Assembly: GCA_020027875.1 (NCBI GenBank)
Contig: JAHRHA010000022.1
Coordinates: 34,544-98,543 of the forward strand
DNA from: Micromonosporaceae bacterium
GTDB taxonomy: Bacteria > Actinomycetota > Actinomycetes > Mycobacteriales > Micromonosporaceae
DNA length: 64,000 bases
Reading direction: 5' to 3'
The notes under the pieces are model-generated. The model was not told the origin of the DNA and searched no databases. It saw nothing but the letters and a program-made list of their open reading frames with translations. Shown in pieces: positions 54,061 to 62,329 of this stretch; positions within the stretch are counted from its first letter, which is position 1; every line of letters starts with the position of its first letter. Made by a program: the position numbers and the translations under genes.

Positions 54061-54085
54061 AATACGTACGCTCCACCAGCAAAAG
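54061..54085. repeat. AATAYGTACGCTCCACC repeat, copy 2
   Basis: Same orientation as the copy at 51152-51176, 21 of 25 bases identical. Located 30 nt after the toxin gene. No inverted repeats or target-site duplications are evident around either copy. Confidence 0.5.
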
Positions 54086-54199
54086 TGACCCGAATTGCAT
54101 CTGATCTAACTTGTGGCAGAGCGGGTCGAGGTTAAAGCCTTCGGGTGCAAGGGGAGTCGGGCGACCGCCCTCCCATGACGTGGAGTCGTCCGCGCACCT

Positions 54200-55255
54200 C
54201 TAACCGGTGTGCCGCCACAAGTCCAGCATCCGGTCGATGTGGGGTCGAACCCGGGCGCGCGCGTCCACCCGATCCATGCCGGACATCAGCAGGTGGTCGT
54301 ACTCGGTGTCGGTATGCCGTACCGACGCGACGACGGCCGCCGTGACCGCGTTCTCGTCCAACGCGCGACCAGCGGCCGAGCGCCCGACGCGTCCACTGCC
54401 CCGCACTCCGGCGTGGCGTGCGATCGACTGCGCCCGCGGCGGCGGGCAGCCGGGGAACAGCCGCGCGATCTCCTTCGCCAGGCGGGCCTGGAAGTCCAGG
54501 TCGCCCTGCTCACGGCGTACCCGCTCCCGGTCGCGGCGCCGCAGCCGTAGCTCTTCGTCCGCGAGGCACTGCTCCTCGGCCTGGTCAAGAGCGTCCGGCT
54601 CGACGAGCAGTCCCTGCCGCTCGTAGCGCTTGCGACTGCGGCTGAAACTCACGACCACGGCCGACAACCCGCTCGCCTTCTTCGCCCGCCGGGTCAATGC
54701 GGCGTCGCCGGACGGCAGAAAGACAAGGTGATCCATGTCCGCGCAGGTCATGCAGATCGGCCCGGTGTCCTCCATGATGAGGACATCGCCCGTACCCCCG
54801 CACCCGGCGCACGTGAACTCCTTGAGCGACTGGATGACCACGAGGTCGGGTGCGGCGCTCTGCTTCTGCGTCATCTGTTCTCGCTTCGCTTCGGGAAGCA
54901 GACCGGACATCCAATGCGTACGAAAGAGTCGCTCAACGTCCGGGTCGGCGTCAGCCGTAAACACTAGCGGTCGTCGATCCCGTGCCGCCGCGACATAGGC
55001 GACCTCGCTCGGGCTCAGGCCGCGTTCCTCCGCCCAACGGCGCAGCGACGTCAAGGCCTGGACCAACCGGTCGGCTGGTACGGCCGCCTCGGCCTCCAGG
55101 TGGTCCACCCGCCCCTTTCGCCAGAAATTGATTCCGCGCCACGACAGCCATCCGATCCCGGCCAGCACGTCGACGGGCGCGACGAATTGCTGACGCGCCA
55201 ATTCGGCTTCGGCGGCGGTCGACACCCGCAGGTCGAGGCTCACTTTTCGGCCCAT
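54200..55255 (-). CDS. DUF2293 domain-containing protein
   Basis: 351 residues. A zinc-ribbon-like CxxC pair occurs mid-protein (CAGCGGTG, then CMTC, about 165-190). The DUF2293 domain fills the C-terminus (about 255-350): LFPGCPPPRAQSIARHA, GRVGRSAAGR, VRHTDTEYDHLLMSG and DRMLDLWR. An internal basic coiled stretch (about 225-260) links them. Found in plants, fungi and actinobacteria; function unknown. Monocistronic here. Confidence 0.85.
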   Translation of the reverse strand: MGRKVSLDLRVSTAAEAELARQQFVAPVDVLAGIGWLSWRGINFWRKGRVDHLEAEAAVPADRLVQALTSLRRWAEERGLSPSEVAYVAAARDRRPLVFTADADPDVERLFRTHWMSGLLPEAKREQMTQKQSAAPDLVVIQSLKEFTCAGCGGTGDVLIMEDTGPICMTCADMDHLVFLPSGDAALTRRAKKASGLSAVVVSFSRSRKRYERQGLLVEPDALDQAEEQCLADEELRLRRRDRERVRREQGDLDFQARLAKEIARLFPGCPPPRAQSIARHAGVRGSGRVGRSAAGRALDENAVTAAVVASVRHTDTEYDHLLMSGMDRVDARARVRPHIDRMLDLWRHTG

Positions 55256-55326
55256 GAAACGACCGTGCCACAGTCGGGCTCAGCCGACCAGATCACGCCA
55301 GAAGGCCAATGCGCGGCAGTCTGCCG

Positions 55327-56535
55327 TCAGGCCTTGACCCGCAGCTCCCTCAGGCCGCGGATGATGTAGCCGACCTTCCACTCTGGCTCGGTGACCAGCG
55401 TCAGGCGCGGGGCGCGCCGTAGCAACGTGCCGAAGGAGATCTCGAGCTCCAGCCGGGCCAGCGGCGCACCCAGGCAGAAATGAATTCCGGCGCCGAACGA
55501 CAGGTGGGGGTTCTCGACCCTGGCCAGGTCAAGGCTCTCCGGATCGACGAACACCTCCGGGTCGTGGTTGGCCGAGCCGAACAGGAGGGCAACCTCGCTG
55601 CCACGCGGAATCGGCACGCCGGCGACCTCGATGTCCTCCAGTACCCACCGCTCGAACATCTGCAACGGCGTGTCGAACCGCATCAGCTCCTCGATCGCGG
55701 TGGGCAGGAGGCCGGAATCGGTCCGCAGCGCGGCCAGCTGATCAGGGTTGCGGAACAGGGACCACCACCCGTTGCCGGTGACGTTGACGGTCGCCTCGTG
55801 GCCGGCGTTGAGGAGCAGTACGCAGGTGCCGATGAGCTCGTCCTCGGTGAGCCGGTCGCCCTCATCCTGCACCTGTACCAGCGCCGTGATGAGGTCGTCC
55901 CGAGGGTCGGATCGCCGTGAGCGAGCCAGTCTACGCAGGTAGTCGGAGAACTCCTCGCACGCCCGGACGGCACGATCGGCGGTCTCGCGGGTCGGATTCA
56001 GTTCGTACATGCCGCAGATGTCGGCCGACCATGGGCGAAGCCGGTGTCGATCCGACTCCGGTACGCCCAGCATCTCCGCGATAACGGTCACCGGCAGTGG
56101 CTCGGCCACTGTGGCGATGAGGTCGCCCTCGTTCGAGGCCAGGAGTTCATCAACGAGGTGGTCGGCGACTTTCTGGATCGTCGGGCGCAGCTCCGCCACC
56201 CGCCGCGGCGTGAACGCCTTGGACACCAACCGTCGCAGCCTCGTGTGGTCGGGCGGCTCGCGGTCGAGCATTCCGTTGCGAATGAGATGCCAGAACGGGG
56301 CCACGTGCTCCGGGTCGGGGGCACGTCCGAACTCCTCGGGCGTGCCGACGTGAAGGAACGTCCGGCCGAGCCGGCGGTCGCGCAGCAGCGCGCTCACGTC
56401 GGAGTAGCGAGAGATCAGCCACTGGTTGGTCGGCTCAAACCACGTCACCGGGGCCTGTCGCCGTAGCTCCGCGTAGACGTCGTACGGGTGGGCCACGAAC
56501 GCGGGCGACCACGGGTCGAATCCGAACGTCATCAC
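55327..56535 (-). CDS. Cytochrome P450
   Basis: 402 residues, a soluble bacterial P450 of CYP105/107-like length. I-helix LLNAGHEATVN has a His-Glu in the oxygen-activation groove in place of the more common AG(E/D)xT order (AGHEAT). ExxR is EELMR and the heme loop FGAGIHFCLG carries the axial Cys354. It monooxygenates an unknown substrate with electrons from a ferredoxin pair not encoded nearby. Confidence 0.92.
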   Translation of the reverse strand: MMTFGFDPWSPAFVAHPYDVYAELRRQAPVTWFEPTNQWLISRYSDVSALLRDRRLGRTFLHVGTPEEFGRAPDPEHVAPFWHLIRNGMLDREPPDHTRLRRLVSKAFTPRRVAELRPTIQKVADHLVDELLASNEGDLIATVAEPLPVTVIAEMLGVPESDRHRLRPWSADICGMYELNPTRETADRAVRACEEFSDYLRRLARSRRSDPRDDLITALVQVQDEGDRLTEDELIGTCVLLLNAGHEATVNVTGNGWWSLFRNPDQLAALRTDSGLLPTAIEELMRFDTPLQMFERWVLEDIEVAGVPIPRGSEVALLFGSANHDPEVFVDPESLDLARVENPHLSFGAGIHFCLGAPLARLELEISFGTLLRRAPRLTLVTEPEWKVGYIIRGLRELRVKA

Positions 56536-56560
56536 CGCACCGTAGCAAGCGTGGCGAGAC

Positions 56561-57016
56561 TCAGGCGCTGTTGCCGCGTTGATCGCCTCCGGCGAAGTCC
56601 TCCGGCTTGAAGTCCTTGGCCTCGACGAGCACCAGCCAGTTGCCGGAAATGTCGCGCATCAAAGCCTCCACGCCGTACGGCCGATCGGACGGCTCCTGGA
56701 GGAAGGTGACGCCCTTTGCGCTGAGCTCCTCGTACGTCTTGCGGCAGTCATCGACCTGGAGTCCGAGGCCGCCCATCTGGCCCTTCTCGAGTTGACGGCG
56801 GACGAAGTTCGCGGCCTCGGTGTCGAGCGGTGGCCCCGGCGTCATCAGGGTGACCTCGAGCTCAGGTTGGCTCGGGTGGCCCACGGTTACCCAGCGAAAT
56901 CCTTCCCCCATGGCGATATCGGTACGGGGCTCGAAGCCCAGGACGTCGACGTAGAAGTCCTTCGCCTCATCTTGATCCAAGCAGTACACGGTAGTCAGCG
57001 AAACATTGGTGATCAT
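56561..57016 (-). CDS. VOC family (glyoxalase/bleomycin-resistance fold) protein
   Basis: 151 residues with two beta-alpha-beta-beta-beta modules: YCLDQDEAKDFYVDVLGFE at the start of the first and LQVDDCRKTYEELSAKGV in the second, ending in SGNWLVLVE. Metal-ligand Glu near the end is plausible. Members include glyoxalases and dioxygenases; this one is unassigned. It lies 39 nt after an AraC gene on the same strand, suggesting a common transcript. Confidence 0.85.
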   Translation of the reverse strand: MITNVSLTTVYCLDQDEAKDFYVDVLGFEPRTDIAMGEGFRWVTVGHPSQPELEVTLMTPGPPLDTEAANFVRRQLEKGQMGGLGLQVDDCRKTYEELSAKGVTFLQEPSDRPYGVEALMRDISGNWLVLVEAKDFKPEDFAGGDQRGNSA

Positions 57017-57055
57017 GCGGAAAACCTACCCCGCGCTCGCCACCTGATGCTTCTC

Positions 57056-57517
57056 TCAGATTGCGCGATCCGACTCATTGGCAGCGGATCCCGCCGTACC
57101 GCCTGGGTCCAGCACGCCCCGCATGAACAGGTAGCACCCGGGCACATGTGGGCCGCCCCGAGCCGCCCACCGGTTCCGATAGGCGGTGGGGCTCTCACCC
57201 ACCAGCTGAGCGAACCGCGACGAGAATGAACCGAGGCTGGCGAACCCGACCAGCATGCACACCTCGGTCACCGTCAGGTTGGCCGCACGCAGCAGATCCT
57301 GGGCCCGCTCGACGCGACGGCGGGTGAGATATCGCATCGGCGTCTCGCCGTACGTCGCCTCGAAGCAACGGACGAAGTGGAACTTGGACACGCCGGCAAC
57401 GCGCGCGACCTGATCGAGATTCAGCGCCGTTTGGTATTGACGGTCGATGTGGTCGCGGGCCTGGCGCAGGTGCGGGAGCAGCTCCACCGAAACAGCGCGA
57501 GCATCCCTCCCAGTCAC
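57056..57517 (-). CDS. AraC family transcriptional regulator
   Basis: 153 residues, nearly only the double-HTH DNA-binding part: LDQVARVAGVSKFHFVRCF (first helix-turn-helix) and TVTEVCMLVGFASLGSFSSR (second), then SPTAYR. There is no ligand domain, as in SoxS/MarA-like members. It precedes the VOC gene, a pairing common in actinobacteria, and is divergent from the LLM gene. Confidence 0.88.
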   Translation of the reverse strand: MTGRDARAVSVELLPHLRQARDHIDRQYQTALNLDQVARVAGVSKFHFVRCFEATYGETPMRYLTRRRVERAQDLLRAANLTVTEVCMLVGFASLGSFSSRFAQLVGESPTAYRNRWAARGGPHVPGCYLFMRGVLDPGGTAGSAANESDRAI

Positions 57518-57610
57518 GCCTCCGAGGGTGGCACATAGGCGAGGATCGTGGCGTGGCGCGGTTGTCGTACCGGAGCGCTGCGCGCGGCGAACACCCGGTA
57601 CGGTTCAACC

Positions 57611-58516
57611 GTGAAGATCGGTTTTGCGCTCCCTGTGTCCGGATCATGGGCCACGCCCGACACCATGGTCCACGTCGCCAGCCGAGCGGAGGATCTGGGC
57701 TACGACTCGTTGTGGACATTCCAACGGCTGCTGTCCGATGTGGAGGGCCGTTGGGGCGAGACGTACAGCAGCGTCCAGGACCCCCTGGTGACCTTGGCGT
57801 ACGTGGCCGCCGTGACAAGGCGGATTCGACTTGGCGTCGCCGTCATCAACGTGCCGTTCGTCACGCCGACTCTGCTCGCCAAACAGACCTCTACCCTCGA
57901 CATTCTCTCCGGGGGCCGGCTCGACCTCGGTCTGGGGCTGGGCTGGGCAGACGAGGAGTATGCCGCATCCGGCGTCACCAAGATGCGCGTCGGACGCCGC
58001 GCCGAGGAGTTCATCTCCACCCTTCGGACACTGTGGACGGACGACGTGGTTGAGCACGACGGCGAGTTCTACCACATTCCCCGTACCCGCGCCGCACCCA
58101 AGCCCGTGCAGAAACCGCACCCGCCGATCATCCTTGGCGGCACGGCGCCGGTCGCGCTGCGCCGGGCCGGCCGGATGACCGACGGGTGGGTCAGCAGCAG
58201 CCGCGCCGACCTCAACGCGATCGGCGACTCGGTCGAGGTGGTCAGGCAGGCGGCCGCAGCCGCTGGGCGGGACCCGGCCGGACTGCGGTTCGTGTGCCGG
58301 GGCTCGGTGAAGGTACGCGACGGCGTCGGCTCTAGCCGGCCGTTGCTCACCGGCACGCTGTCGCAGATCCGGGCGGACTTCGGGACGCTGGCGGCACAGG
58401 GCATCACGGAGGTCTTTGTCGACCTCAACTTCGACCCGGAGATCGGCTCACCCGACGCCGATCCGGCCGAGTCGCGCCGTCGCGCCGACGCCGCGCTCGA
58501 CGCCCTCGCACCATGA
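57611..58516 (+). CDS. LLM-class F420-dependent oxidoreductase
   Basis: 301 residues from the GTG of MKIGFALPVSG; 21 upstream codons are open but non-conserved. The luciferase-like TIM barrel shows FALPVSGSWA, the DILSGGRLDLGLGLGW motif, and KPHPPIILGG. These use F420 or FMN to oxidise or reduce diverse substrates. No good Shine-Dalgarno is seen, so it may be leaderless. Substrate unknown. Confidence 0.86.
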   Translation: MKIGFALPVSGSWATPDTMVHVASRAEDLGYDSLWTFQRLLSDVEGRWGETYSSVQDPLVTLAYVAAVTRRIRLGVAVINVPFVTPTLLAKQTSTLDILSGGRLDLGLGLGWADEEYAASGVTKMRVGRRAEEFISTLRTLWTDDVVEHDGEFYHIPRTRAAPKPVQKPHPPIILGGTAPVALRRAGRMTDGWVSSSRADLNAIGDSVEVVRQAAAAAGRDPAGLRFVCRGSVKVRDGVGSSRPLLTGTLSQIRADFGTLAAQGITEVFVDLNFDPEIGSPDADPAESRRRADAALDALAP

Positions 58517-58549
58517 CCCGAAGGACAATCCGCATGCTTGGATGGAGCG

Positions 58550-58733
58550 ATGCGGACGGCTCTGGTTACCGGAGGGACGGGGCACCCACGGCCGCCACGT
58601 CGTGGCCCGGCTCGTTGAGCTGGGAACCGCGGTGCGGGTACTCTCGCGCCAGCCCCGGGAGGCCTCCGCCCAGGTGACCTGCGTGGTGGGCGATCTAGCG
58701 AGGGATACGGGCGCCCGACCAGGCTTTCGGTAA
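58550..58733 (+). pseudogene. NmrA/SDR-like NAD(P)-binding gene remnant
   Basis: The ATG opens MRTALVTGGTG, a perfect Rossmann start, then the frame breaks. In the next frame THGRHVVARLVELGTAVRVLSRQPR and VVGDLA continue the same fold. Sequence identity to the family stops near 58710 and the next gene begins. It is a 60-residue, frameshifted N-terminal relic of a NAD(P)H-binding (NmrA-type) protein. Confidence 0.7.
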
Positions 58734-58785
58734 GATCACGTTTGAAGAGTTCCTCGCGCGTCGCAGCGGCACGTAGGCTAGGGGC

Positions 58786-59970
58786 GTGGCGCATTTCGTT
58801 GTCATCGGTGGCGGGATCGTGGGCCTGGCCACGGCGTACCAGTTGATCCGGGAACGTCCACACGCGACGGTGACGGTACTGGAGAAGGAGGACCGGGTCG
58901 CGGCCCACCAGACCGGGCACAACTCCGGTGTCATCCACGCCGGCGTCTATTACGAGCCGGGCAGCCTCAAGGCCCAGCTGTGCCGCGCCGGATCGAAATC
59001 CATGGTCGAGTTCTGCGCCGCCCACGGCATCCCGGTGGAGATCTGCGGCAAGCTCATCGTCGCGACCGACGAGTCAGAGCTGGGCCGGCTCACAGCCCTG
59101 TACGAGCGGGCCACGGCCAACGGATTGCCGGCCAGGATGGTCACGGCCGAACAGGCGCAGGAGTACGAGCCGAATGTGGCGTGTGTGGCGGGCTTTCATG
59201 TGGCATCGACCGGGATCGTCGACTTCGGGCTCGTCTGCCGCACTCTGGCCGACCTGGTGGAGAAGGCGGGAGGAGCGCTGCGGCTCGGCGCGCGGGTCAC
59301 CGGGCTGCGCCCCGACGGCAACGCCACCGTCGTCGCCACCACCATTGGCGCGTTCCGGGCCGACTACCTCGTCAACTGCGCCGGCCTACACTCCGACCGG
59401 CTCGCCCGGATGGCTGGGCTGAAGCCGCCCGCGCGGATCATTCCGTTCCGCGGCGAGTACTACGAACTGCGCCCCGATCGGCGCCATCTCGTCAACGGGC
59501 TCATCTACCCCGTACCAGACCCACAGCTCCCGTTCCTCGGAGTTCATCTGACCCGCATGATCGACGGAACTGTCCGCGCGGGCCCCAACGCCGTGCTCGC
59601 GTTGGCCCGCGAGGGCTACTCGTGGAGCCAGATCCGCCCACGCGACCTCGCCGAGACAATGGCCTACCCGGGGCTGTGGCGGCTGGCCCGAAAGCACCTG
59701 CGCTACGGGGTCACCGAGGTCCGGCGTTCGCTGTCGCCGAGGCTCTTCGCAGCGAGCCTGGCCAGGCTGGTACCGGCGCTGAGCGGCGACGACATCATTC
59801 CGGCCGGCGCCGGGGTCCGCGCACAGGCCATCGCGCCGGATGGGAGTCTTGTGGACGACTTCCTCATCGTTCGGGCTCGGCGCCAGGCGCACGTCCTCAA
59901 CGCACCGTCACCGGCGGCGACGAGTTCGCTGGAGATCGCGAAGCACATCGTGGCTCAGCTGGCGGAGTAG
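58786..59970 (+). CDS. lhgO: L-2-hydroxyglutarate oxidase
   Basis: 394 residues from GTG. FAD-binding GGGIVGLATAYQL at the start; HQTGHNSGVIHAGVYYEPGS is diagnostic for LhgO; FRGEYYELRP and a C-terminal GAGVRAQAI follow. It oxidises L-2-hydroxyglutarate to 2-oxoglutarate at the membrane or with oxygen. Monocistronic in this context. Confidence 0.92.
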   Translation: MAHFVVIGGGIVGLATAYQLIRERPHATVTVLEKEDRVAAHQTGHNSGVIHAGVYYEPGSLKAQLCRAGSKSMVEFCAAHGIPVEICGKLIVATDESELGRLTALYERATANGLPARMVTAEQAQEYEPNVACVAGFHVASTGIVDFGLVCRTLADLVEKAGGALRLGARVTGLRPDGNATVVATTIGAFRADYLVNCAGLHSDRLARMAGLKPPARIIPFRGEYYELRPDRRHLVNGLIYPVPDPQLPFLGVHLTRMIDGTVRAGPNAVLALAREGYSWSQIRPRDLAETMAYPGLWRLARKHLRYGVTEVRRSLSPRLFAASLARLVPALSGDDIIPAGAGVRAQAIAPDGSLVDDFLIVRARRQAHVLNAPSPAATSSLEIAKHIVAQLAE

Positions 59971-60099
59971 ATCATCGAGGCGGCCCTGATCAAAGTCGGC
60001 CCCCGATGGCCGGTGCGGGTCTCCTGCCGTACCGTGGTGCGGTCATCGGCGCTCGGTCATGAAGCGCGGTCGTGACGGCGCGGGCAAGGGAGGCTATGC

Positions 60100-60690
60100 G
60101 TGCGCGGGACGATGCCGCAGCGCGGAAAGATGTCGCAGCGCGGGACGATGCCGTACCGCGTCGCGATCGGATTGATCGCCTGCCTGGCACTGCTGGCCGC
60201 CGGTTGCGACGGGGGTTCCTCGGCGGATGCGGGACGCAGGTCGTGGCCGCCAGCGATCGCCGGCCGGGCCTGCCAGTTGCTCCACTACGACGTGGTCGAG
60301 GAGCATCTCGGTACCCGCTTCGACACCGCGGGCGGGGCCAACAGGGACGCGACCTACACGTGTGCGCTGACCCAGGCTGGCCATGATTATCCGGATCTGA
60401 CACTCGCGGTGACCGCCACCACAGCCGACGAGGTGATCTTCACCGCGACCGTGGCACCCAGCGGCTCAACCGTTGTGAAGGATCTCGGGCGTATCGCCTA
60501 CCGCGTAGCCATCGCGCCGTCGCGTTCGAGCGGCCCTGGCGTGGAGGTCGGCTGGCTCTCGGCGTACGAGCGTCTGCTGATCGTCCGGTACACCTTCCCG
60601 CCGGAGGCGACGGCGCAGCAGGTGGCCGAGCTCACCTCGAAACTGATCGCCCTCGCCCACCAGATCGACCAGTCTCTGCCGGCGGCGTAA
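60100..60690 (+). CDS. Hypothetical lipoprotein
   Basis: 196 residues from GTG 6 nt after AAGGGAGG. The N-terminal region is coded by 18-bp repeats (GTMPQRG, GKMSQRG, GTMPYRV) before a signal helix and lipobox LLAAGC. The mature part contains a Cys pair (GRACQLL, YTCALT) as in DUF3558-like actinobacterial lipoproteins, though I cannot assign the family surely. It ends in AHQIDQSLPAA. Alternative starts at each repeated ATG would give shorter signal peptides. Confidence 0.7.
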   Translation: MRGTMPQRGKMSQRGTMPYRVAIGLIACLALLAAGCDGGSSADAGRRSWPPAIAGRACQLLHYDVVEEHLGTRFDTAGGANRDATYTCALTQAGHDYPDLTLAVTATTADEVIFTATVAPSGSTVVKDLGRIAYRVAIAPSRSSGPGVEVGWLSAYERLLIVRYTFPPEATAQQVAELTSKLIALAHQIDQSLPAA

Positions 60691-60718
60691 CCCAGGCGCC
60701 GATCCGCCGGAGGGCGGG

Positions 60719-61402
60719 TCAGCGGGCCGCGACGAAGACCCGGGACGCGATCTCGCGGGGCAGCCGCACCATGTCGCCATCGCGTTCGACGACAACGGAA
60801 TCCCGCTCCTGCGCGACGACAACATTGGCGCCCGGGTCCACACCGGCCGCGTGGAGCTGCCGGAGCACATCGCCGTCGGTCTGCACGCTTTCGCAGATCC
60901 GGCTCACGATGACCTTCCCGGCCAGGCCGGGGAATGCGAGGTTGCGCTCCGGCCCATCTCCGGCCGGCTCGGACCGGACCGGTCCCTCGAATTCGTGCAG
61001 GCCCGGAATGGGGTTGCCGTACGGCGAGCGGGTCGGCCGGCCGAGCAGCTCGTACACCTTCTGCTCCACCGCCTCACTCATGACGTGCTCCCAGCGGCAC
61101 GCCTCCTCATGGGCTTCCTCGTACGGCATACCAATGACGTTGACCAACAGCAGCTCCGCGAGGCGGTGCTTGCGCATCACCGAGACCGCCTTGGCGCGGC
61201 CGAGGTCGGTCAGGGCGAGGTGCCGGTCGCCCTCAACGGTCAGCAGCCCGTCGCGCTCCATCCGGGCCACCGTCTGGCTGACGGTCGGCCCGCTCTGGTG
61301 GAGGCGCTCGGCGATGCGGGCCCGCAGTGCCGGCACACCCTCCTCCTCCAGCTCGAGGACGGTACGCAGGTACATCTCTGTCGTGTCGACTAAGTCATTC
61401 AT
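60719..61402 (-). CDS. ideR: Iron-dependent regulator IdeR/DtxR
   Basis: 227 residues from the ATG of MNDLVDTTEMYL, the classical IdeR start; 12 further codons are open upstream. All metal ligands of DtxR/IdeR are conserved at the same numbers: Met10, His79, Glu83, His98, Cys102, Glu105 and His106. A winged helix (about 1-75), dimerisation domain and C-terminal SH3-like domain are all present. With Fe2+ it represses iron-uptake genes. Symbol is given for the full ligand set. Confidence 0.9.
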   Translation of the reverse strand: MNDLVDTTEMYLRTVLELEEEGVPALRARIAERLHQSGPTVSQTVARMERDGLLTVEGDRHLALTDLGRAKAVSVMRKHRLAELLLVNVIGMPYEEAHEEACRWEHVMSEAVEQKVYELLGRPTRSPYGNPIPGLHEFEGPVRSEPAGDGPERNLAFPGLAGKVIVSRICESVQTDGDVLRQLHAAGVDPGANVVVAQERDSVVVERDGDMVRLPREIASRVFVAAR

Positions 61403-61586
61403 GATCTTGACATTTCGACACCACGGCCGGTCGAGCATTGCTTAACGTGGCGTCCTCCCGAACCAGATGCTACCTGCGTCGACCGACATCGGCCGCTCAC
61501 GATCATCGTGGCCATCGCGCGGATGCCTGCCGGGTCGCTGTTGCTCGCCGCCGGGTTCTGCCAGCGGCCTCCGGTGGCTCCCTGTG

Positions 61587-62208
61587 TCAGCCGACGTCAA
61601 GCGCTTCTGCGGCGCGTTGGCGGGCTCTGCATGGTTGTCGGTTCGACGTCAGTCCGGACCGTGGCGAGTTCGGCAGTGCCCTGCCGCCGTGGCTGAGCAG
61701 GCGCTGCTCGGCGTCGTCGAGGAAGGCGAGGTCGGCGCCGACGTGGCGGGTGGCCGCGGAGAGCAGCAACGAGACGACCGGATCTGTGGCGCGCTCAGTG
61801 CGAAGGCTCTCCAGGTTTCGGAGTTCTCGCAGCAGGAACCCGCGCTGGGCCCGCAGCACTCCAGCGACGATGTCGGGGTCGCGGCTCTGCGCGGCGGCCA
61901 TCACCTTGAGGATGAAGTCGTCGCGGAAGCCTGCGGTGCGCGGGCTGGGCCCGCCCATCCACTCGGCCAGTTCGGCCCGCCCGGGAGTCGGTGAGCTCGT
62001 AGACAACCCGGTCTGGCCGCACCTCCTGCGCCACCCGGCGGGAGCGGACGTGCCCATCACGGGAGAGCCGGTCGAGCACCTGGTAGAGGTGGCCGATGTT
62101 CAGCGGCCCCCACTGTGGACCGACGGCCGACTCGAAGGCTCCCTTGAGCTCGTAGCCATGGCCAGGACCATCCCTCAGCAGGGCCAGCACCGCGTGGTGG
62201 ATGGGCAC
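61587..62208 (-). pseudogene. PadR-family regulator with a one-base frameshift
   Basis: The first frame gives the PadR winged helix: HAVLALLRDGPGHGYELKG, NIGHLYQVLDRLSRDG and VYELTDS. Continuation is in the next frame: GRAELAEWM, FILKVMAAAQ and a C-terminal helical domain (VGADLAFLDDAEQRL). Removing one base from the CCCGGG run near 61980 restores LTDSGRAELAEW. Either a real mutation or a homopolymer sequencing error. It is divergent from an ABC permease gene, the usual target of PadR. Confidence 0.75.
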
Positions 62209-62281
62209 GGCCTTCTCCTTGGTCGACGACTTCTGGGTTTCCGATGAGGGGTTGCGCGGCTCAGTCTATTGCCGCACTATG

Positions 62282-62294
62282 CATTGTGACAATG
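62282..62294. promoter_or_regulatory. Dyad between the PadR gene and the permease
   Basis: CATTGT-G-ACAATG is a perfect 6-bp dyad with one central base, 36 nt before the permease start. PadR proteins bind ATGT...ACAT-type dyads, so it is a candidate operator. Confidence 0.5.
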
Positions 62295-62329
62295 TACGCG
62301 GGAGCGTCAGCGTGCGGGGAGGTGTCGGC

